Of a stretch of DNA of 64,000 nucleotides, positions 40,975-48,646 are shown one piece after another. Positions within the stretch are counted from its first letter, which is position 1. Every line of letters begins with the position of its first letter. The stretch spans positions 161,464 through 225,463 of the forward strand of contig NZ_AZGA01000088.1 in NCBI RefSeq assembly GCF_001436375.1. Reading direction: 5' to 3'. Under the pieces are notes generated by a model, which ran no database searches, was not told the origin of the DNA, and saw only the letters and a list, made by a program, of their open reading frames with translations. This DNA comes from Agrilactobacillus composti DSM 18527 = JCM 14202. Lineage in GTDB: Bacteria; Bacillota; Bacilli; Lactobacillales; Lactobacillaceae. Made by a program: the position numbers and the translations under genes.

Positions 40975-42606
40975 ATGAGTTACAGCGTAACCTGGGCGGC
41001 AGAGCGCCTGAACAAAAATGAACAAAATAAACTACAAGAAGATGGCTTAGACGTCTTCAAAGATTTACCTGAGCTAATTAAAAAGCCCTTCTCAGAAATC
41101 GATAAGAGCTATTATATGTATTTCAAATATGCCGGTTTAACGGTGCAAAAACCCCAGGATAAAGGTTTATTCATGATGCGGGTGAAAATCCCCGGTGGGG
41201 TGATCACCGTGGCCCAAGGGGATCACTTGGCCCAAATTGGCCGGGATTACGGTCATGGCGACATTGACCTGACCACCCGCCAAGCGGTGCAATATCACTG
41301 GATCCCCTTTGAAAAACTGGTGGACATTTTCGCCGGTATCGAAGCCGTGGGTCTGACCACGGCTGGGGCTGAGGGGGATATTACCAGAAACGTCATCGAT
41401 AATCCCTTGGCTGGCATCGATCCTAATGAACTCTTTGATACCCGGCCAACGGTCTTAGCCGTGAACCAGCGTTTCCAAGGTAATCGGGATTATTCTAACC
41501 TGCCCCGGAAGATGAAAATTTCCATCAATACGAATATTTTTAACGCCGGCAATGCCGAGATCAATGACCTAGCCCTGATCCCTGCCGTTAAGACAATCGA
41601 CGGCCAAGCAGTCCAAGGCTTTAATGTGAAAATTGGCGGCGGCCTAGGAATGAAACCTTATTTGGGACTAGCCAGCAATATTTTTGTCACGGCTGATCAA
41701 GTCCCAGATTTAGCCGAGGTGGTGGTCCAGTTATATCGGGACAATGGCTATCGTCGTTCCCGGGGCAAAGCCCGCTTAAAATTCCTGATCCAGGATTGGG
41801 GTATTGCCAAATTTGAAGCTAAAATTCGCGAACAGCTGCCAGATTTACAGACCGCTGGTCAAAGTTTGGTGAAAGGCTGGACCAACGGCACTGCCCTGGG
41901 CTTGCATCCCCAAAAACAAGCCGGCTACTATTACGTGGGGGTCAGCATCCCCGCTGGCCGCTTAAAAGCGGATCAGTTCCAAGCCTTCGTGGACCTGGCC
42001 CGGCAATATGGCCGCGATGAATTGCGCTTTGACCACAGTCAAAACCTAATTATTCCTTGGATCAAAGCCGTTGATCTACCGGCAGTCAAAGCGGCGGCCA
42101 TTTTTAAAGACTTCTCCTACCAGCCGCAAAAATTAATTGATTTTGGCACGACTTGTACCGGGGCTGAGTATTGTAACTTGGCCAATGCCCATACCAAAGA
42201 GATTTTCAAACCTCTTTTGGCCCAATTAGATGCCAAGTTCCAATTTGAACAGCCACCCCACATCACCCTCACCGGTTGTGGCAACGGCTGTGCTCATCGG
42301 AGCATTGCCGACATTGGCATTGAAGGTATTCACGCCAAAACCGCTGCGGGTGACCGGGTGGAAGCCTATAAGCTCTCTGTGGGGGGCAGTTTATTAAAGG
42401 GCGGCCACTTCAACGAGTTATTAAAGGGCAAATTTACCAAGGACCAACTGCCTGGTGCCGTGGGAGCCATCTTACAAGACTATCAAGCCCACCAGGCGGC
42501 TGGCGAAACCTTTTATACCTATTTTTCCCGGCTAGATTTAGCCCATTTTCAAACCCTATTAGATGACCATTTGGCGTCGTTAAATCCTGAGGAGGTTATT
42601 GTATAA
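40975..42606 (+). CDS. Siroheme-dependent sulfite (nitrite/sulfite) reductase, ferredoxin/flavodoxin type
   Basis: A 543-aa assimilatory nitrite/sulfite reductase with two ferrodoxin-like repeats. The 4Fe-4S/siroheme ligands are CTGAEYCNLA (CX5C) near residue 400 and TGCGNGCAHRSI (CX3C) near residue 440. The substrate-anion region DLTTRQAVQYHWI is conserved. It makes the six-electron step sulfite to sulfide. No CysJ-type flavoprotein is encoded, so electrons must come from a small carrier, probably the flavodoxin directly downstream. GGAGG lies before ATG. Nitrite reduction is excluded only by context. Confidence 0.92.
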   Translation: MSYSVTWAAERLNKNEQNKLQEDGLDVFKDLPELIKKPFSEIDKSYYMYFKYAGLTVQKPQDKGLFMMRVKIPGGVITVAQGDHLAQIGRDYGHGDIDLTTRQAVQYHWIPFEKLVDIFAGIEAVGLTTAGAEGDITRNVIDNPLAGIDPNELFDTRPTVLAVNQRFQGNRDYSNLPRKMKISINTNIFNAGNAEINDLALIPAVKTIDGQAVQGFNVKIGGGLGMKPYLGLASNIFVTADQVPDLAEVVVQLYRDNGYRRSRGKARLKFLIQDWGIAKFEAKIREQLPDLQTAGQSLVKGWTNGTALGLHPQKQAGYYYVGVSIPAGRLKADQFQAFVDLARQYGRDELRFDHSQNLIIPWIKAVDLPAVKAAAIFKDFSYQPQKLIDFGTTCTGAEYCNLANAHTKEIFKPLLAQLDAKFQFEQPPHITLTGCGNGCAHRSIADIGIEGIHAKTAAGDRVEAYKLSVGGSLLKGGHFNELLKGKFTKDQLPGAVGAILQDYQAHQAAGETFYTYFSRLDLAHFQTLLDDHLASLNPEEVIV

Positions 42607-43068
42607 ATGCAAGTCAAAATATTATATACTAGCTTGACAGGCAATACCCAAGAAGCTGTGGACGTGTTAAGCGACGCTTTGGAAAATATTGATGCTGAAG
42701 TGGTGGCTTTTGACGCCGATGATGGCATCGCCGCGGATGAATTCTTCAGTGATGGGGATGCCTATGTCCTGGCCAGCTATACCGACGGCGAAGGCGAATT
42801 ACCCGATGGCATGTTAGATTTAGCCGACGATTTGGCTGACATTGATTTAAATGGGTTACCTGTGGCAGTTTTAGGCACTGGGGATACCAGTTACGAATAC
42901 TTCTGTGGCGCGGTGGATGAGTTAGAAAAGCTGGTACAACAAGCCGGTGGCCAGCTCATCGCCCCCAGTGTCAAGATTGAAATGGCCCCAGATGATGCGG
43001 CTTGTGCAGCAATCGCCCAGTTCGCCCAAACCCTTGTGACCCAGGCTCAAAATTTATCTGAAAATTGA
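42607..43068 (+). CDS. Flavodoxin
   Basis: A 153-aa, strongly acidic flavodoxin. The FMN phosphate loop is TSLTGNTQEAV near residue 8; the second FMN loop is SYTDGEGELPDG and the third GTGDTSYEYFCGAVD. It is a one- or two-electron carrier. It starts directly after the sulfite reductase stop, whose end contains GAGGTTATT as ribosome site, so the carrier is made together with its likely partner. Confidence 0.93.
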   Translation: MQVKILYTSLTGNTQEAVDVLSDALENIDAEVVAFDADDGIAADEFFSDGDAYVLASYTDGEGELPDGMLDLADDLADIDLNGLPVAVLGTGDTSYEYFCGAVDELEKLVQQAGGQLIAPSVKIEMAPDDAACAAIAQFAQTLVTQAQNLSEN

Positions 43069-43077
43069 GGTGCACCA

Positions 43078-43764
43078 ATGACCACCGGATTTTTGTTTGC
43101 CCTCCATGGGCGCCGGGGGAAAATATCCCAGGCTAATTTAGCCCTAATTGAATCTTTGAAAAATACTTATGATCAACCCCAAGCCACTGGCTTTTTAGAG
43201 GGCGACCAACATACCTTAGAAGATGGGGTCGCGGCTTTAGGGGACCAAGTGGATGAATTAATCGTGATCCCAGTTCTTTTATTTGCGGCCACCCACGTTT
43301 TATGGGACTTACCCAAGCGCATCAATGCCAGCAAGCGTCCCGGCCTAAAAGTCACTTTTTTAGAGCCTTTAGGGACGACCCAAGCAGTCTATGCCTTTTT
43401 ATACCACCAATTAAAGCGTGCCGTGGCTGAGCATCCTAATCAGCCTATTTTACTAGTAGCCCACGGGACTGGCCATTTTGACACACCCCTGGCACAATTT
43501 GAAGCCATCGGTCATCAGCTCTCCCAAGCGTTACAAACCCCGGTGGCCTTTGCCAATTATGTGGGCCAATTAAAGGTTCAAGACGTATTGGCCACCAGTA
43601 CCCAGCCCTGGCTGGTACAACCCTTATTTTTGACCCAGGGCCGCATTGTAAAAAATGTGGAAAAATTGATCAAAGCCGCCCAACCAGCTAGTATTTTCTT
43701 ACCCACTTTAGAGAATCAGCCGGCTTTACGGCAAGCTATTATCGAACGCATTGATCAGCAATAA
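43078..43764 (+). CDS. Sirohydrochlorin chelatase, CbiX/SirB-like
   Basis: A 228-aa protein of the CbiX/SirB class-II chelatase family. It has two repeats: FALHGRRGKISQANLAL at the start, whose His is a metal ligand, and LLVAHGTGHFDTPLAQFEAIG in the second half. VIPVLLFAATHVLWDLPKRI matches the family pattern with the second His. It would insert Fe2+ into sirohydrochlorin for the siroheme of the sulfite reductase two genes upstream. The enzymes from uroporphyrinogen III to sirohydrochlorin are not in this window. A terminator closes the operon. Confidence 0.88.
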   Translation: MTTGFLFALHGRRGKISQANLALIESLKNTYDQPQATGFLEGDQHTLEDGVAALGDQVDELIVIPVLLFAATHVLWDLPKRINASKRPGLKVTFLEPLGTTQAVYAFLYHQLKRAVAEHPNQPILLVAHGTGHFDTPLAQFEAIGHQLSQALQTPVAFANYVGQLKVQDVLATSTQPWLVQPLFLTQGRIVKNVEKLIKAAQPASIFLPTLENQPALRQAIIERIDQQ

Positions 43765-43767
43765 AAT

Positions 43768-43815
43768 AACCAATCAGGTTCATTTTTCCTAGAAGATGAC
43801 CCCGATTGGTTTTTA
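43768..43815 (+). terminator. Intrinsic terminator of the sulfate operon
   Basis: AACCAATCAGG (43768-43778) pairs with CCCGATTGGTT (43801-43811) with one mismatch, then TTTTATTT. Confidence 0.85.
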
Positions 43816-43843
43816 TTTGAAATTATAGATTGGAGTCACACCT

Positions 43844-45334
43844 ATGCCAAAAACTGCCGTCGAACTATCCTTTAGCAAGCTTGTCTTGATCATTGCCACC
43901 ACCGTCTTTTCCTTTACCAGTATGTCCAATGCCTACTATTTGATGTCTTATGGCGCGATCCCCTGGTACATTTTAGCCGCGGTGATTTTCTTTGTGCCCT
44001 ATGCGTTGATCGTGTCAGAATTCACCGGGAATCTGGGCCAATATAGCGGCGGTTTATACAGTTGGGTGGGCCAAAGCCTGTCCCAAAAAACCGCCTTTCT
44101 CACCACTTTTCTATGGTATAGCAGCTACACCATTTGGCTGGCCAGTCTGTTCATGAAGGTCTGGATCCCCCTATCGATTTTAAGCTTTGGCCAGGATCTT
44201 ACCACGGCCAAGGCCAGCTTTTTAAATATTCCCCAGGTCTATTGGCTGGGGCTCGGCTCTTGTTTATTGGTCTTTTTGGTGATGTATTTGATCAGTCGGG
44301 GTTTTTTGACCATTTCTAGATTCATGTTATTAGGGGGTAGCTTGATCGCCCTGCTATTCTTGGTGGCCACTGTCAGTAACATTACCCTGCTGATCACCAA
44401 TCACGGCCACTTTGCTCAACCCCTTCAGGCTAGTGCGCTACTGCATTCTCCCAATCCTCAATATCAGGGCTTGTTCGGCAATTTAAGCTTCCTCATCTTT
44501 GGCATCACCGCCTTTGGAGGCCTAGATACCGTGGCCAGCTTGGTGGACCGGGTGGGTAAAAACCGCCGTAAGTTTCCCCTGGCTATTTTAGTGGCCGCCG
44601 GTTTGATCATGGGCACTTATTTGCTGGGTATCTTCTTTTGGGGGGCCAGTGCCAACTGGCAAGCCATCTTTGCCAACCACCAAGTCAGTCTAGGCAATGC
44701 CATGTATTTCTTAATGTTTAATCTGGGTCATGAATTAGGTGGCGCGCTAGGTTTAAGTGCCGCCGGGGCCACGATTTTAGGCCAAGTCTTCCTGCGCCTC
44801 ACGGGCCTCGTACTCTTTTGGGCTTACATTGGCTTAATCATGACCATTGCCTATGCCCCGTTGAAATCCATCATCACCGGCACGCCCACCAATTTCTGGC
44901 CAGCCTTTTTGTCAAAAGAGAATAAATTCGGCGTGGCCAGTAAAGCGGTCTTTGGCCAAGGTATTTTAATTTGTTTACTCATTGGTGTGGTGGTCTTTTC
45001 CAGTGCCCATGCGGTGAACTTGTATAACAATCTCACCCTCATGACCAATGTATCCCGCTCCATTCCTTATCTGATCGTGGCCTTAGCCTTTTACCGCTAC
45101 CGCCAACAACAAAAACAAGCCTACCTGCTGATTGAACAGCGATATGTAGGCTGGGCCAGTGGCTTGGTCTGTGTCAGTATTTTATTGGGGATCGGCTTTG
45201 CCATCTTCGAGCCTTTGTTACAGGCCCATTATCTGGACGCCACCTTGTTATTCATCGGGCCGTTATGCTTTAGCTTGATTGCTCTGGGGCTATACCGCTA
45301 CTTTGGCGGCCGAACAACCAGTAAGCAGCCTTAA
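43844..45334 (+). CDS. APC-superfamily amino acid permease (YjeM/GadC-like)
   Basis: A 496-aa protein with about 12 membrane segments. The first segment pattern (KLVLIIATTVFSFTSMSNAYYLMSYGAIPW, core FSFTSMSNAYY) resembles the glutamate/GABA antiporter-like YjeM group. GGAG precedes the ATG. It starts 28 bp after the terminator of the sulfate operon, leaving little room for a promoter, so read-through may contribute. Transport of a sulfur amino acid or related metabolite is possible but unproven. Its stop is one base from the convergent AEC gene stop. Confidence 0.88.
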   Translation: MPKTAVELSFSKLVLIIATTVFSFTSMSNAYYLMSYGAIPWYILAAVIFFVPYALIVSEFTGNLGQYSGGLYSWVGQSLSQKTAFLTTFLWYSSYTIWLASLFMKVWIPLSILSFGQDLTTAKASFLNIPQVYWLGLGSCLLVFLVMYLISRGFLTISRFMLLGGSLIALLFLVATVSNITLLITNHGHFAQPLQASALLHSPNPQYQGLFGNLSFLIFGITAFGGLDTVASLVDRVGKNRRKFPLAILVAAGLIMGTYLLGIFFWGASANWQAIFANHQVSLGNAMYFLMFNLGHELGGALGLSAAGATILGQVFLRLTGLVLFWAYIGLIMTIAYAPLKSIITGTPTNFWPAFLSKENKFGVASKAVFGQGILICLLIGVVVFSSAHAVNLYNNLTLMTNVSRSIPYLIVALAFYRYRQQQKQAYLLIEQRYVGWASGLVCVSILLGIGFAIFEPLLQAHYLDATLLFIGPLCFSLIALGLYRYFGGRTTSKQP

Positions 45335-45335
45335 C

Positions 45336-46235
45336 TCACAGCAAGTTTAAAACGAAGGTCAATGAAAAGATACTGGCCAAGGTGGTGACTAAGGTAGCAC
45401 TGGATACAAATTGGGGCTCAGCTTCAAATTCAATGGCATAAAGGGTGGTATTGGCCGCACTGGGCATGGCTGCCATCACCACGATGACATTGCGCAACAG
45501 CGGGTCAATGGGGAACATTAGACAGATGGCATAGGCCAAAATTGGGGAAATCACCAATCTTAAAATAGAGGCCAAGCCCACTCGGCGCCAGTTGATATGC
45601 TGCCCCACCACATTGGCTAATTGCATCCCCAAGATCAACATGATCAAAGGAATGGCAATGTTACTGACCAGGTCAATGCTTTTCATGAAATTCGCGGGAA
45701 TAGTCACATGATAATGTTGCATTAAAATCCCGGGGATGATCACATAGTTCATGGGTTGCTTTAAAACTGATTGTAGGGGCTTTTTAAAGCCGCCGGCACT
45801 ATCACCGTTGGCGGCGATGTAAATCCCCACCACACCCATTAAAATCGTATGAAAAACCATTAGGGGCATGGCGTAAGCCAGCCCCTTTTGGCCGTAAGCA
45901 AATAAAACGATGGGCACCCCATAATTGCCACTATTGGGAAAAACCGTGGCTAATAAAAACCCATTCACCTGTTTCTTAGGATAATGGCGCCATTTGCTCA
46001 ACAACCAGCCAATGAGGATCAATCCAGCTAAAATCAGCAACGAGGTGACCACAATATACAAGAAGCTGGCGTCTAAGGGTTGCTTATAGAACGTCTGAAA
46101 TACTAAAAAAGGTAATAATAAATACATGGCCATGGTGGATAGAGGTCGAATATCCAACATGAAGACCCGTTGGAAAATGAAACCCGTTAAAAAGATCAAT
46201 AAGACCGGTAACATGACCTGTTCGAAAATTGCGAT
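45336..46235 (-). CDS. AEC-family auxin-efflux-like/malate permease
   Basis: A membrane protein of about 299 aa with 9-10 hydrophobic segments in two halves, the AEC (auxin efflux carrier/MleP) fold; members move malate or other organic acids. Repeated family pieces are FPNSGNYGVPIVLFAYG and IPLIMLILGMQLA. The first ATG (46214) has no ribosome site. GGAGGAAGG lies further up, 8 nt before an in-frame ATC at 46235, so I extend to that codon and take it as a non-standard start. If this is wrong, the protein starts at 46214 with 292 aa. A hairpin separates it from the small gene upstream. Confidence 0.8.
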   Translation of the reverse strand: MAIFEQVMLPVLLIFLTGFIFQRVFMLDIRPLSTMAMYLLLPFLVFQTFYKQPLDASFLYIVVTSLLILAGLILIGWLLSKWRHYPKKQVNGFLLATVFPNSGNYGVPIVLFAYGQKGLAYAMPLMVFHTILMGVVGIYIAANGDSAGGFKKPLQSVLKQPMNYVIIPGILMQHYHVTIPANFMKSIDLVSNIAIPLIMLILGMQLANVVGQHINWRRVGLASILRLVISPILAYAICLMFPIDPLLRNVIVVMAAMPSAANTTLYAIEFEAEPQFVSSATLVTTLASIFSLTFVLNLL

Positions 46236-46262
46236 GACTAAAACCTTCCTCCATTAAAAATG

Positions 46263-46302
46263 AAAAACACCTAGGCCAAACAACCATCGGTCTAAGTGTC
46301 CA
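46263..46302 (-). terminator. Probable terminator between the small membrane gene and the AEC gene
   Basis: On the minus strand ACACTTAGACC pairs with GGCCTAGGTGT (two wobble-type mismatches), followed by TTTTTC. Confidence 0.6.
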
Positions 46303-46316
46303 CAACAATTGAAACA

Positions 46317-46541
46317 CTAACGATACATCACAAAAGCTGAAATAATACAGCCAATGCCTAAAACCAAAGCCACGCCACCACTGACCCAGGGGTTACTGGC
46401 ACCATTTTGGCCTTGATCCTTGGGGTGGACCATCAAACGAGTCCACTTACCGCGGCCCCACTGAATGCCCACAATCATAAATGCGATGCCCACAAAAAAA
46501 GCGATCAAAAAATTGGTGTTGCCTAATAATTGCTTGAACAT
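46317..46541 (-). CDS. Small membrane protein of unknown function, 74 aa
   Basis: It has two hydrophobic segments (about residues 11-27 and 53-71) joined by a basic and polar loop (WGRGKWTRLMVHPKDQGQN). GGGAGA lies 7 nt before ATG 46541, and a terminator follows, so it appears real. It resembles small DUF-type membrane proteins of lactobacilli, but I cannot assign a family with certainty. Confidence 0.7.
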   Translation of the reverse strand: MFKQLLGNTNFLIAFFVGIAFMIVGIQWGRGKWTRLMVHPKDQGQNGASNPWVSGGVALVLGIGCIISAFVMYR

Positions 46542-46620
46542 AAAATGTCTCCCAAATAAAGCTGAATTTATTGGCTGACCGCTACCTGGATAAAGTCGAT
46601 CAGAATACGCAACTTTCTAA

Positions 46621-46668
46621 CCGTACAGGGTCGTCGGCAGCCTGTCAAACCTTAAGTTAAGCATACGG
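46621..46668. other. Compact multi-stem element in a non-coding region
   Basis: CCGTA (46621-46625) pairs with TACGG (46664-46668). Inside, CAGG (46626-46629) pairs with CCTG (46641-46644), and CTTAA-g-TTAAG forms a third small stem. It lies 80 bp upstream of the small gene at 46541. No known RNA family was recognised. The rest of 46542-46891 holds no gene. Confidence 0.35.
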
Positions 46669-46682
46669 AGATTCGTCTATTA

Positions 46683-46697
46683 ATTCAAGCGCTTTCA
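46683..46697. promoter_or_regulatory. Possible cre site
   Basis: ATTCAAGCGCTTTCA has one mismatch to WTGNAARCGNWWWCA and lies in a perfect palindrome TTGAAAGCGCTTGAA/TTCAAGCGCTTTCAA. It lies between divergent genes. Confidence 0.4.
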
Positions 46698-46891
46698 ATT
46701 TTAAATTATAATCAATTTAAGAGCTGATTGAAGTAACAAATCATCAGATTTTGATAGCGATTGCGTAACAAAATAACTGCAATCTAAAAGCTGACTGGGT
46801 ATAATAAAACAAAAAATTAAATTTTCTATCTTTGACACCAGTATGGCTGATTTGTTTTCCCGGAAAAAGCAGATATAGGGGTGTGATTGTC

Positions 46892-48544
46892 ATCGTTAAG
46901 TTAACGCATCAATCTAAGTGGCTGCTAGGGCTCATCGCCCTGGTTTTTATCATCTATACTTGGGCATTGTTTTTCAAGCTGAGTAGCATTCCCGGCCTGT
47001 TCATTGATGAGAGTGCCTATGCCAACGAAGTTAAAAGCTTGGCTAATTTTGGCGTAGATACCCATGGTTATCTGCGGCCGGTATACTTTCAAGGCCCTTA
47101 CGGTGGCCAGTCTGTGCTTTATAGTTGGCTCAGCGTCCCGGTGGTGAAGTTGTGGGGCTTTTCCTTGTTGACCTTTAGAGCCCATTTTGCCCTGCTCAAC
47201 CTGCTCATGTTGATTGGCATCACCCTCCTGGTCAGCCACCTGGCCAAAAACTTAATGTTGGGTTTATGTATGACCCTGGCATTAACCGCCAACGCCTGGC
47301 TATTTATCCCCGCTCGCTGGATCTTAGATTGCAATATTGCTCCGATTATCTTTTTAGGAGCGCTTTGTGTACTTACCTTGGGACTGAAGCGACAACTCGG
47401 TACCACCGGACGCATCCTGTTATTAGAAACCGCTTGTGGCCTGTTAGCCCTGACCTTATATGGCTATATCGTCGCTTGGCTTTATATCCCGTTAGTTGTC
47501 CTGATCTTAGGTGGGTATCTGCATCATAGACAACTGCTGAGTCTTCAGGAAATAATTATAGGTTGTTTGCTGATTGGCTTATTAGCTTTGCCGCTAATGG
47601 TCTTTGCAGTTCACGTCAATGTCTTACATAGCCCCATAGCCCACCAATTTTTGTGGTGGACTTTACCACCTTTACCCAATAATCGCTTGGATTCTTTGAT
47701 TGACCTGCAACCCACTGCCGTTTTTCAAACCATGACTACAAATGCCGCCACCGGCGTGATCCAATATGTCACTGGTAACGACGGTTTACCCTGGAATAGT
47801 TTACCAATGCCTAGTGTACTGCCCATATTGACCCTAAGCCTAGCTATTGGTGGCATGGTGGCACCACTCAACGGCCAAAACGTCATCTTGAGCCAATTTA
47901 GAAACTTGTTAAATATCAGCTTAATCGCCTTTAGCCCGCTGTTATTGATTGTCCGCCCAAATTTCAACCATTGGAATTTCCTCAATTGGCCCTTAGCCAT
48001 TTTGGCGGGTTTAGGTTTATGGGCATTATACCAATGGCTTAATCCTGCTTTTTTCAAAGCTTTACTCCTAGTTGCGCCATTGATTGCAGCAATTAGCCTG
48101 TGGCACAGTTATTTCAGCCCTACGTCCGGGAATTATTTTACCCAAGGCCTACCGGATAATCCCATCACCTTGACAACAACTAGTGTCTATCCTTTACATC
48201 AACTTTTATTAAGTCATCCCCAACAGCGGCTCTATTTAGCTAACCTGCCCAGTGTGTATCCCCATTTTAAATTACTAAAAACTGTTTCACCCGACCAAGA
48301 TGGTCGCCTTAGTGATACCGGTGTGGGCATGCCCCCACGATGGCGTTATGGCCAATTGGTGGATGCCAGCCAAGCAAAGGTTATGCGTTTAGGTGACTTT
48401 TTACTGATTTCTAAAAAGGCTTGTGTTCCCCGCAAACAAGGCGCAGCAGTGACAGTCAAAACGTTGCCCGTTTTCAAATTCAAACAAGTTAAAACTCTGT
48501 ATTTCCAAGCTAGCCCCCATGTTTTACTCCAGCGGATTCAATGA
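46892..48544 (+). CDS. GT-C/PMT-like glycosyltransferase membrane protein
   Basis: About 550 aa with around 11 membrane segments. The first external loop has the acidic pair of GT-C enzymes: PGLFIDESAYANEVKSLANFG, with the DE pair as probable catalytic site. The layout is that of ArnT/PMT-2 proteins, which use lipid-linked sugars to decorate proteins or surface polymers. The C-terminal 100 residues are soluble. Start choice: AGGGGTG at 46877-46883 is 8 nt before an in-frame ATC at 46892, giving MVKLTHQSKWLL. An in-frame GTG at 46883 overlaps that ribosome site. TTG at 46832 has none. Substrate unknown. Confidence 0.78.
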   Translation: MVKLTHQSKWLLGLIALVFIIYTWALFFKLSSIPGLFIDESAYANEVKSLANFGVDTHGYLRPVYFQGPYGGQSVLYSWLSVPVVKLWGFSLLTFRAHFALLNLLMLIGITLLVSHLAKNLMLGLCMTLALTANAWLFIPARWILDCNIAPIIFLGALCVLTLGLKRQLGTTGRILLLETACGLLALTLYGYIVAWLYIPLVVLILGGYLHHRQLLSLQEIIIGCLLIGLLALPLMVFAVHVNVLHSPIAHQFLWWTLPPLPNNRLDSLIDLQPTAVFQTMTTNAATGVIQYVTGNDGLPWNSLPMPSVLPILTLSLAIGGMVAPLNGQNVILSQFRNLLNISLIAFSPLLLIVRPNFNHWNFLNWPLAILAGLGLWALYQWLNPAFFKALLLVAPLIAAISLWHSYFSPTSGNYFTQGLPDNPITLTTTSVYPLHQLLLSHPQQRLYLANLPSVYPHFKLLKTVSPDQDGRLSDTGVGMPPRWRYGQLVDASQAKVMRLGDFLLISKKACVPRKQGAAVTVKTLPVFKFKQVKTLYFQASPHVLLQRIQ

Positions 48545-48646
48545 AGTTGACGGTCAAATTTTCCACGTAAATCCCCTCTAAAATTGAGACTTACTTTGCG
48601 TTATAATGATAAAAGTATTTATTTTGAAGGGAAATGACCGAATATC

